A DNA stretch of 64,000 nt from Lepturacanthus savala (lineage: Eukaryota > Chordata > Actinopteri > Scombriformes > Trichiuridae), in the NCBI GenBank assembly GCA_030544235.1, contig CM060478.1:19759727-19823726 (forward strand), written 5' to 3'. Below are positions 1 to 11,487 of the stretch, piece by piece (positions within the stretch are counted from its first letter, which is position 1; every line of letters starts with the position of its first letter). Under the pieces are notes generated by a model. It searched no databases. It saw only the letters and a list, made by a program, of their open reading frames with translations, and had not been told where the DNA came from. The position numbers were made by a program, and so were the translations under genes.

Positions 1-984
1 GAGGCCTTCAGCGAATCAATAAGAAAAAATGTTATAAGACAGGAACTAAAGCCAATCAAATCACTTAAAACAAAGTGACAAGAAGCATCATGTCTCCTAC
101 CACATAACAGATTTAAGTCTTGCATCACAATTTATTAGTTAAGTATATTAAAATTTGTTTTATTTTAGTATAGATTTATATTAAATATACGAAACACATT
201 AAACCTCAGCTTAAGATGAACATGACAAGCAAATTGATCTAGATATCCAATAAATAGAGGTGCGTTACAGAAAACACTCCGTCCGACAGGATTCTCAGAA
301 GCCGGATTCTTCCTGGGAAGTAAAATATCCAAGTTCCCTCCTCTTGGGGAGGGTTGATACCTTCTTAATAGCAATATATCTTAGAGAGGAACTAGGATGA
401 TTAAATTCAACAAAACGTGCTGCTACTGGACGATTCATGTTTCTGTGGGGACTGCGGCTGAAAATTAACCAAGATGGACCGGCACATTTATAGCATGTCT
501 ATTAATGTGCACCATCCCTGTAACTTTAAACTGTATAAATAAATAAATAATAGTGCTTCTGTGTTCGGCAGTAGGGTTTTTTTTAGTGCTCTACTCGTGT
601 TTCCTAAATATGACTTGCCACGAGGGCGGGTGATAAGACAAATGATTGACTTAGTGTGACATGATATAACTCCTTTTATGGGCACCTCTTTACCTGTGTG
701 AGGATGTTTCACACTGTTACAACAGGAAGTATAATTACACTGGCTACAAGAACCCAGCGGCCGGCCGTTACCCTCAGGGACACCACTAGGTACTAAAGTA
801 GCTTGGGCTGGTACTGATTGAAGAGGAGGTAAATGTGAGTGTACCAGATGCTCTCTCAGATTTTTGCCTCTATTATATATCACAGGAGGTTGTTCATGGA
901 ATCTATCATTGAGTTGGCAATCAGATTCAAGTATATGTTAGGTTAGAAGGAAACTGAGAAAGCAGCGCTACGGATTTTGTTCCA

Positions 985-1024
985 CCCCTGGGCGTCCCTG
1001 GATTCCACTTTGAGAACCACTGAT
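985..1024. mobile_element. hAT-like terminal inverted repeat remnant
   Basis: The text ATTCCACTTTGAGAACCACTG is, on the other strand, the familiar CAGTGGTTCTCAAAGT-type end of vertebrate hAT-family elements. Only one end is recognised. It touches the start of the next element at 1025, so one may have inserted beside the other. Confidence 0.45.
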
Positions 1025-1532
1025 TTAAAGGTCCCACATTGTTCACTTTTTCCTGAGTTTTATTTGAAGCGTTATATCCCTAACAAGATATATTTGTGGT
1101 TTGAAGTACCAAGAATTCATCTCAATATAGTTTTACATCTGCTCTCTCTTGAGCTTCTCTCTGGAGCTCCAGAAAGAACAGGTCGTTTTGTGTCTGTCTC
1201 CTTGATATTAACGAGCTGATTAAGCTGGTTGTTGCACATCTCTTCTCATAAAGTGAGTTTAATGTATATAACACATGGTCCCTGACAAATAAACCGAATA
1301 AATAAATAGATTGGCTGGTTTGAATGGCTGTGAAACGGAGGGGGGGGGGGACTGCATAGTTGTGACATGACAACTTCACAGAAGTCCTGACAGCTCATTT
1401 AAGGATACAGTTTCTGAATATGTGTGCATTCCTCTGTGGATTGAGCGTCTTGAAACATGAGACACTATTTATAGAACATCTACACCTTCCTAGAATAAAA
1501 AAAATCAAATCTCACTTCCTATAATATGGGAC
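1025..1532. mobile_element. Short non-autonomous DNA element (GGTCCCA-type ends)
   Basis: The left end reads TTAAAGGTCCCACATTGT and the right end ATAATATGGGAC, which are inverted copies of each other. The interior aligns by eye with 46415-46825 (shared text such as TATCCCTAACA-GATATATTTG and TTTTGTGTCTGTCTC). Two copies with the same ends in one window support a dispersed MITE-like family. No transposase is seen. Confidence 0.6.
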
Positions 1533-2269
1533 TCATAAGGAATATAAAGAAGATACAACTTGATTTATGTGTTAAATAAGCATATACAATGTGTAAATAC
1601 AAATAAATAAAAAAATAGTAATAGGTCAAAATTAATCAGATATAAAGCTTGTATATATGAAAAATTGAAAATAAAGACAAAAAATTAAGATGCCCATCTC
1701 AATTTAAAATATTTTTTGACTGGATTTATTTTAAAATATCTATAATTAAAAGCCATTATTCTACATGAGAGACTTGAACTTGTCTTAAACGTTGATGTTT
1801 ATAAGACAACTTAAGTAAATTACATTAAGTCATTTGGGTTCTGCTCCTTTCGTTAAACCTTTTGTCAGTAACTGTCAGTAATTAGACATTAATGTTATTA
1901 ATAATGCTGCTCCTACTATTACTACTACTGCTGGAGCTGAATGGTTACTGCACATGCCTCATAACCTGCTTCCATTCCAGCCAGGGAGCTTTTGTTGCAT
2001 ATCTTACCTACCTTACCTTGTTTCCTGTCACTTCATTCTTAACTGTAGAATCAAGTCAAAAAATAAAACAAAAAAACTCATATTACTTAATTAGTCTCCT
2101 ATCAGTATAGTTCAATGTAATACACAGAGCTATTTCCAAATAAAAAAGATAAAGAAAGATAAAATCTAATTAAAATGGTTTTCAATTAGACATTTTTTGT
2201 TAAATCTTCATGAAAAACAGTGAACAGATATATTCAGTTAAAAAAAAAAGTCAACTCAGCTGCCAGCGT

Positions 2270-2640
2270 GTTCTGTATCAAAGATTCGTTAAGAGGAGAA
2301 CAAAGCCTCTCTGACTCTCTAAATCCTCCCTTTTCACAGGTTTTTTCTTAATGTCAAGGCTTGTAATTCTCCTGTGCTGTAAAGAAGTCACAGAAATTCC
2401 TCTTTTGGTTCCACAAGCTGCTATAAAGAGTGAATTAGTGACACATTGTTGCTCCGGCCCTCGGAGGAGCCACTGGCAAAGTTCAGGTTTTGCGAAGGCA
2501 ACAACCTGGCAGCCGCTGCTGGTGCACAGAAAGAGCAGGTTGCTTATGCAGAACACACGGCGGGGGCAGATTTCACTTCTTCTCCCGCAGACCCCCGCGA
2601 TGACACATTGTACCCATCATCAATAGTATGAAGAGGCGGG
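2270..2640. promoter_or_regulatory. Candidate conserved non-coding element, dachshund intron
   Basis: A ~370-bp stretch without simple repeats and with higher GC than its flanks, sitting in upstream dachshund intron sequence. It has overlapping ORFs in several frames but no splice-bounded exon. Vertebrate dachshund loci are known for conserved enhancers; placing one here is inference only. Confidence 0.25.
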
Positions 2641-4439
2641 GTTCTGGGAGGCAACCTGAGTGTTGATTAATAAAATTAGCATACACACTGCTGACAACTG
2701 GGAAAAGAACTCATAAGTTGCAAGCTTGGTCCTTTTTCCTTGAATTATAAGTACACAAAGTCCTCTGTTGAGTTGAGGAAGATTTATCATCTGCAGACCT
2801 TTGAAACCTGTTGTAGAATTAATGAAAAGTCTTCAACTATGTTGTTGTTTTTTGTGAACATGTAAAGTGATTTCCCATTATTATACTGTAAATGTCACTC
2901 GAATACATTCACCGTCTTTTTACATATGAAATTACATTTCAGGACAATACAAATACCTTTTAAACAGGTGCAAACGTGTTTCATATTTGGTTTTATATTG
3001 TGACTTTGTGGGAGAATTCCTGCTATAAAGGCCACAGCACTGCTTGTTCTTGTCACAAACAGTTGTGTGTGAGCGGAGTGTCAGATGTGTGTGTGCCTGT
3101 GTGTGTGTGTGCAGTGCAGAGAAAGGGAGAGAAGTAATTGTTGGCACCTCACCGCTCTCAAAGTTGCCCTTGGCTTTGTGCTCCTCGCTGCAACCTGATC
3201 TTTTCATTCCCCGCCTCAAAAGAAGCCATTTTCTATTAGCCTCCGCTTCCTCTCACTGTTCAAAGGTGAGTGTGTGTGCGCGCGTGCGTCCGTGTGTGTG
3301 TGTTGTGTATGCGCGAACGTTCAAGAGCATCTTTCTCAGTGGGAAAAGAGTCTTTTTCCACCAAAGGAGAGGGCACGGCGACAATGTCAGCGCCACTGAT
3401 TAGAACTGGCCACATGAGAGGGGAGAAAGAGACAGAGAGAGGGAGGACATTTGAGCGTAAAAAGGCAGGAAAAATCTTTGATGTGATCCTCCTCCTTCCC
3501 TCGCCCTCTTGCACCCTCGCGCACACACACATGACGCGGTGGCTTATGTCCCGCTGCGATGCTGACATTTGAAAAGGTAAAGTAAGGAGAGGAGATGGGA
3601 GGAGACGCAGGGGAAGAGGGCAGCAAAGAGAAGGATGGGAGGCGAGAAGAAAAGGGAACAATTTGTTGTGGTTGTCCACGTCTCGGGACAGACAGACCAT
3701 TCGCCTCGGACCCCATTGTGTAAGAGGGGGGGAAGAAAATAAAAAAGCAGCAGTCCAGTTTGTTGCAAACGTTATATGTATCCACGATCAGGAAATTAAG
3801 ACTTATGGTTTGTTTGTATTTCCTCGGTCCGTGTTTGCACAGTTGCGTGGTTCGTCCAAACTTTAATAATTTGCTGTGTTTGTCCGCATTAGTGCGAGAG
3901 ATATTTAATTTTCTGCGGCGTAAGATAGAGTTTTAAAAGGTTGCTCGGCGGGGTCAGGCTACCTCCGAAGGTTCAAGACACAAATTAAAACGCGGCCCCG
4001 GCCCCTCCTGCCACATTTTGTCGTTCCGTGTTATCCGGAAGAGCACAACCCCTATTAAAAAGTTGGGTTTTTTTTTCTCCCAACGCTTCTAATTTGTACT
4101 GATAAAAGGAGAACTTTCCCGGCCTCGAGAGGTGGAGAGTGTCGTCCTGTGTGCTGTGCTGTGAGACGTGATGTCCCCCCGTGTGGGAGAGATGAATGTC
4201 TGGGCTTGTTCCTATCGCTGCTGATTCGCTGGCAGACTAAATGGCCGGTGCAGCGGTGCAGTCAGAATGAATGGCCGGCCTCTGTCTTCCCATGACAACC
4301 TCCTGCCTGCCCACTGCTCTAATCCTCCACCGGGGCCATTGATCTGGCTCTTATTGATTCTTTTTTTCTCTTTCTTTCTTTCTTTCTCTCCTTTTTGCTC
4401 TTTCTTTTCTTTCCCCTCTACTATCTGTCTTGCTCTCAG

Positions 4440-4550
4440 ACCTGTCTGCCCTGGCCAAGAAGATCAAACTTGAGGCGATGGCCGGTTACCACAGCAACCA
4501 TCAACATGGCGGGCCAAACGGGGAGAACGGTGATCATAACCCTGGACTGG
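4440..4550 (+). CDS. dach1: dach exon, LSALAKKIKLEAM block
   Basis: A pyrimidine-rich acceptor ends at 4439 and donor GGTGAGT follows 4550. The exon starts with two bases of a split Asp codon and ends in phase 1. The residues NHQHG...NGENGD match the central linker of DACH1. It encodes no folded domain. Confidence 0.85.
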
Positions 4551-6386
4551 GTGAGTCTCATCTGTTTTTCTGTCCACACACACACACACACACAAACACA
4601 CAGACAAACACATGCATACATGCGTGCGAAATGTTTAATTGCGGTCGTATAACACGCCGCTGTTGTCCACACACATCTGCGATGCCAAGTCAATACGACT
4701 CGAACAGCTGTGTTTATGCGCAGGCCGCTGAATCAAGCTGATTAAAAGCAGGATGTGACATCACCCTTGTTGCCTCTGCGTTTCCTTTTTCCGAGAGGCG
4801 GCGAATGAAAAACAAACGACAGCAGGGATGAGTCAGGCCTAAACAGACGAAATAGACATCTGGGTCAGGTAATCCGAACCATCAAAACACAAATAGCTGA
4901 TTCTTTATCAACCAGAGTTTTCAGGTCGTGATTAATGCCTGCGATCGTTTGCTCTCAGCCCAGGATTTGTTTGCATACTTGTAGGATTCGATGAGGTTCA
5001 GGAAACATTTCTAAAAAACACACAAAAGTTGGTTATCCGCTCTGCAGCCTCACTGTTGCCGGTAAATCATTAGCACTTATTAGTCATCACATCAAGAGAG
5101 CTAAGACTCCAACCTGCTCTGTTACTCACGCTCGACATGGATTACTCAGACTCAACACGAATAACATGTGTTCATATGTAGTAAAATGAGGAACAGGCGT
5201 TTTATAGGTGGAAAGAAAGCCTTTGTTTTAAAAATTCGAGATGATGTGGACGACAGAGAATTTTTTTTTTTAGGCTTTTATTTTTGTCCTTCAAAAGCAC
5301 AGAACCGCCTCGGTTCCCTCCTTCGCTGCAGTGATCCCGGCCTTCAGGCCGTGGTGGAGAGCAGCCGACGGGAGTGGACGACAGCGAGTGCACCGGGGGT
5401 TGATAGAGAGATGAATAAGATGAGAGGCTGAAGCCTAATCAATAGTCTCCTCTCTAATTCACTATCCTGAATGCAAACGACAAACGCTGGACAATCGATG
5501 GCGGAGCGGACACACGCACGCGAGCGCGCGCGCACACAAACACGTCGGATGCACCCGCCCCCACTGTTATCGACAGGTTAAAGCGACATCAGTGTTTTTA
5601 GACAGATGACAGGGCTTATGGAGGTTTGCGTGGAATATGCTATGAACCTGGGAAACACACACACACTGATGTGGAGGCTGCAGAGAGATATGATGAATGA
5701 ATCTGAAAATGTGTGTGCTTTTTTGAAATTAGAACAGTATGTTTAAGGCCATTTTTTGTTCTGTGTGTAAACACTCGGGGTCTTAAGCTCTGTTTACCGT
5801 TGTATACACTCGGTTACGACTCCCAGCATCTGTGCGCAGTTTGGTGGCATGGTTACCACCAGCCATTATAAACCTGTAAAGCTTAATCACTGTTAATGAT
5901 AGAGTCAAGTGGAAACACACACACACACACACAAACAGACACACACAAAGAGCAGGCATACATACGCACATAAGCACAATGTGTTTTTTCCATACTGCCA
6001 CCCACGGCCTTATGGGAAGGGGTAGGCCCCTACCAGCGCTTTAACCACTACAAAGGGTGATCTCAGATTACACTCACACACACACACACTCACAAATGCT
6101 GAGTGTGACACCTTATGGGCCGGGGGGGAAGAGCGGGAGCGGCCATTTCTGCATTTAACAAGATCTTCTGGGAAATTTACAGTAACTGTTTGTTTACAGT
6201 AATGGTTTGTTTGGATAAACATAAGAGAGGCACTTTGACTTTTGATGTTTTTTAATGAAACATAAGAGAGAGTGATGGGAGGGCAAAGAAAGTGAAGGTG
6301 GTGGTGGTGGTGATGGCGGTGGGGAAGGTAGGGGGGCAGAGTTCAGAAGGAGCAAATGAGAGTTAGAATGAAAATATAGAGGAGGG

Positions 6387-6420
<34 letters not shown>

Positions 6421-9400
6421 GGGGGTTTGGTGGAGGGAGGGTTAAAGTGGAGCGCTGTTTTCTGACCAAGGTTTAATATTTAGAGTTGGCTGCTAGTTGA
6501 TTGTCGGAGCATCTGGTTATTTAGCTCCATTCAGACAGATCTTTTGTTTGGATTGGTTTCTGCTCTGGGCAAGAGAGAGACTAATCTGCCAAATGCACAA
6601 AAGCAGCGCGCATATGTCCGGCGAGCCCGACTCATGAAGTCAACGCCTCATCCCTTTATTTCATAGTTTGCCTTTTTATTTCCTTTCTTTCTTCCTCTTT
6701 CACTTCTTTATTTGTTCTGTTTCATCTCTCCTCTTTGGATAGCCTTTTTCTTCTTCTTTTCTTTTTTTTTTTTTGTTTCCATCCACTCCGTGCTATTATT
6801 TGTGACAATTGTGCGGAATAGGGTCCAAGATTTTTCCCTTTGTGTTTATAATTACCCAGCGTGCATTGCTGGCCCAGCACCAGGACTGCCATCAGCTTCT
6901 TTTGTTCCACTTCCTCCCTGTGTTTCTTTTGTTTTTGTTTTTCCTTTTATTAAATGATAAATATTTATGTCATTTTCTCCCTCTCTCCCCCCCATCCCCC
7001 CTCACCCCCCCTCAACATGATTGTTTGTTTCATGAATAGAGGGACCGCAGCAGCCCACTGGGGTGCTCTTGAGAGGAAGGATTTGCTTTAAAGATAGTGG
7101 TTGCTCGTCTTAAAGAGAGAAGTGCGAAACAACAGATTGGCCCGAGATAATAAGAGTTTGGTTTCAACCGCTGAAAAACGTGTTGGATTACCGTCAAGAA
7201 CTCAGGGGCACTGAAGGAGAAGTCTGCCAGTTTTTATTAACTCCAGAAAGGCTGACTTGTAGTTTTCGCAGGTGAAACTCGCACACAAAAAAAAGGCATT
7301 TAAAGCGTCACAACAACATCTTTAGGCCCTCGACATCTTTATATCTTTGTGTTGTAATGAGCGCTCTTCTTCCACTTCCTTCCCTTTTCTCAGACTCTCT
7401 CTCCTCACTTATAACTATCATATTCCTCCTGCGCTCATCTTTTTCATGCTCACCGAACCCTTAGGGAAACACTCACACACACACATATTTTCGAGTGGTG
7501 GTTTAGAAGCAGAGCAGTCATCCAGGTAATATTGACATCACAGAGGAATGATATTGGTGTACAGTTTCCATCCTGTCATCAGAGAAGCAGAGGCACGCGG
7601 GGCTTTCAGTTCAGTACAATCTAAAGCAGAGGAAGGCCTTTAAGCTGCGAAAGATAAATACACCTGAAAAATGAAAGAACAGAGAGTCGGGACCCGTTTC
7701 ATGTTTTGCGCAGCTTTGATGGCCTTTAAGCAGAGCTGCTGCTCCGACCTTTGCTATATGAGGAGCAGCAGACTCTTTTACTCTAACACGCTCCCTCCTT
7801 CGGTGACACTCTTTTCTTTTTCTTTTCTACCCACCCCCCCCGCCCCTCCACGCCCCTTCCAGTCCTGGATCAGTTGCCCTTCATGATGATGTCACATCCT
7901 CTGATCCCTGCCAGCCTGGCACCGGCCTCCGTTTCCATGGCGATGGGCCAGATGAACCGACTGAGCACGCTGGCCAGCATGGCCAACGTGGCGCAGCTCC
8001 ACACCAACCACGCTGCCAGGGCTCCCACCTCCGTCATTAAGGTGAACTCAGGGGCCCGTCGGCCCCGGTGGATCCGACCACCAGCCAGTAATCCTCCACC
8101 AGACGCTCCGCTACTCTGTTTTTGTTACACTAAAGCGTGGTGTTTCAAATTAATTTAAAAATAAAATCATTAAATCATACATACCATCATTAAAAACAAG
8201 TATAGCCGCTATATTTAATAACTTCCAGACTCCCAAAGACATCTTTGCTATTACTTGAATTTCAAATTAAATAAATCTTGAGATTTATATGTGAAGGATT
8301 TAGAGTAAAGTCTTCTCTCTTTTACAGCTACAGTTATGGCTAAAAACTGGTAATTGTCTGCTGGTGGATATTCCACATCTGGATCACTACCAGAATGTAA
8401 TCAGTTGTTCCATGGCTTAGGGCCAATCCCGTATCTATTTATAAATCTTGGAGTATCCTGCATACAGACAGAAGCTTCTTAGCCAAGTGGTCACTTAAAA
8501 ACAATCCTGTCTCCCTAGATAACTGTTTCAATCTTAAGACACATTTGAATGGGTTTGGAATTATTATATATGACACGGAATTGTCATTTTGTACCCATCA
8601 GTCCTCACAAAGTATTACATCCCATCATGTCCTGGTCAGAAACAGGAAGTCATAGGTCCGGTCATAATTTTAAGAATGCAGACCATTGTTTTTCCACCAG
8701 CTGGGTCCCAAAGATTTGGGAAAAAAGTTTCCAGGCTTATTGGAATTAGCCCAAATTGTTCTGGAAAAATACAAATAATGCGTTTCCAAGCCATTCCCTA
8801 AAGATTTTTTTTTTTTTTGGCTGAATCTAAAATACCAAAGGGCAGCAAGTAAATATATGGTGCAAATGGAGTTTTGAGAATTTAAAAGAAAAAGGCCATA
8901 AAGATTTCTGTGAAAATATTTGGCTGATAGAACCTGTCTTACAGTATTTAGTCAGCTAAAGCAAGACGGCTGTGTCAGAAATCACACATTTTACCCAAAA
9001 TGATGATGATCCACACATCCCAAATCTCAATGTACTGCTCACTATAGTGTAAAATAGTGAAATGTTAATTAACTCATAACAAAACTATGTTTTCATAGCT
9101 AAATGTTGAATTGACTTGTTCTCCCAGTCATATTGTAGGCTTTAATTTAAAATATGAACTGACATTTTTTTAAGTAAAGATTCAATTTTTCATTCGTAGT
9201 TAATGCTCTATTTGCTTTTGCAGGAAGGTGTTTTGTCCAAAGTAAATATTGACATATAGTTTAGCATCGTCTTGATTATTGTGTTGAACTTAAGCCCTAA
9301 CAACATTCTTTTGATCCGATGATAACTTTTGCTGTTCCGCAGGAGCGAGTGCGCGACAGCCCCTCCCCTTGTCCCTCATTGGAGGAAGCCCAGATGTCAT

Positions 9401-11447
9401 CCAATCACAGCAGCAGCGTGTCGAGTTCGCCGTCCCACACGGAACGCACTGCAGAAACCACACGTACGTACCATACCCGGTACCATACCCGCGTCATCTG
9501 CACGCTTGCGTTAGGCCAGTTTGAAAAATAGAAACCGAGGGACGCCTGTAGAGAACCGGTGATCTTTTTGACACTTTTATCATCCCTCCAGATGCCCTCC
9601 ATGACGGCCTGTCATCGAGTCACAGTCACAGTGTGTTGGCACATTCCCCCGGTGTGGTGGCGGGGGCCAGAGAAGCAGATAGGACTTCAGTAGAATACAG
9701 CAAGGAAAACAAGAGGGCCCACACTGACAGAGGTAAGATATACAGGTATATTCATAAAGGTTAAATCAGCCTGAGTTCTGTTACTTTTTTTGATTTCCCA
9801 ATTCAAATGTATTTAGACATATCTGTCTTCTAACTGAGTTGTCTTGCATTCTTTTAATTTACTGAATAACAGTGCCAGATTCACTTCAAAGGTCAAGCTT
9901 TTGCTGTTTTCAGAGAATGTCTTGCCACGGTGATTAATCATTTAATGATTATTAATGAGTAATGATTCAGCATTCACTTTCAATGAGCTGAGCAGACGGT
10001 CGTGTTTTAATGGTTCGAACTATCCATCCGTCTATGTCACTGTTTGCGGGATACTCCGGATTTCGGGCCCCGTGGCAACGGCGTCCTGTTTTCCTTCCCG
10101 AGTATTTGTTTTAAAGGGTTTTCCTAGAAAGAAATGTCTTGGTAACAGTTCGATAAGGATCCGCTCTCCCCCTTCCCCCCCCTTCGCCTTCCTCTCCTCC
10201 TCGCCGTCGGTGGCCCCCTTGGCTTCCCGCGGAGAGCAAAGACAAATAATTCTGCAAAACAGGGCTCCATTAGACCAGGAAGCGGCGTTACATTAGCGAG
10301 CCATTTGCTGGGCCGCGGCCTTAACGAGCCAGGCGGCCTCCCGCACTCTCAGCTGGACCTCATCTGCATAACGACCGCCTCCCTGTCGTTAGGGCCTGCG
10401 TTGCCACGGTGCTGCAACGTCAGTTGTTTGGTTCTCTCTGTCAGGGAGGTTTGCATTAGCTTAATGAGGACTGCTCAAGGACAAACAGTCAGCAGAAATC
10501 TACAGTGAGAGAGAGAGTGAGAGCGAGCTGGGCAGAGAAACAGAGAGTTTGTATGTGTGTGCACGCGCCCGAGTAAATGTATTCTAATACTGAATCGCAT
10601 TATTCAGTAATCGAATCTAAAAATCACAAAGGCCTCCCAGGTAAGGTTTCGGACGCTGTCAGGTATCTGTGAACATATTGACAAAGCAGTGATTGCGCCA
10701 GCGACATGAATGCCATGCATCACGCGACGCATTTATGCAATTGATTTTCAATTGATTTCCCCCCCCACACATGCAAATGAAACACATGTGCATTTGCCGG
10801 ATTGCATGCTTTTGTATTTGACCTAGAACATCGCGGGATAGGTTTATCATGGATTGAACAAGAGTTTCAAAGAGCACTTCAGCGCTGTCATCCTGTCAAT
10901 CCATTGTATGATAATCTCTGAGTGCATGTGTGTGTGTGTAGGCATGTGTGTGTCGGTTTTGGCTGTGTGTGCTGTTTCAGTGGTCTTTGAACAACGTATC
11001 TATGCAGCAAAGATCAGAGGCCATCCCTGACACCTCACTCCCATTAACCAAACATCAGCAGAATTTTATTCTCTCTCTCTCTTTCTGTCTCTGTCTTTCT
11101 CTCCCTCCCTTCCGTTCTCTTCCGCTGACTGGTAGTCTTCACGTGGTGATGTTCATTAGCCCCGGGGGCTAGGGAGAGGAATAAGAGAGGGTGGGGTGAG
11201 GTGGGGGGAAGAGAGAAGAGAGATGAAGTTGGGAGAAAAGAGAAAAACAGACAGTGACCTTGGTTAGGGAGATTGGTAAATGATCAAACGAGCTCGCAGG
11301 TGTGTGTGTATGTGGCATTTATTCCAAACGTGTGTGTGTGAGTGTGTGAGGTAAAGTAGGCGTAAAACAGTAACTCAATAAAGGATCAGTCACATCCAAG
11401 GAGCCTGGGGAGCCCACGCTGCTGACTGCGCACTTCCGCAGCTACGA

Positions 11448-11487
<40 letters not shown>

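Larger units (their letters stand above)
1..4439. other. Upstream intron of the dachshund gene
   Basis: No exon of the dachshund gene or any other gene could be recognised here. The acceptor at 4438-4439 shows that the coding sequence before residue D of the first visible exon lies in an exon upstream of position 1 or was missed in this stretch. The left part is AT-rich with repeat remains; 3060-3310 has GT-rich tracts; 2270-2640 is non-repetitive and more GC-rich. The ORFs in this stretch are short, overlap on both strands, and have no family signature. Confidence 0.6.

Noticed and set aside
488..883. Minus-strand ORF of 131 codons
   Set aside because: No family similarity recognised, and it lies in intron sequence without coding texture.
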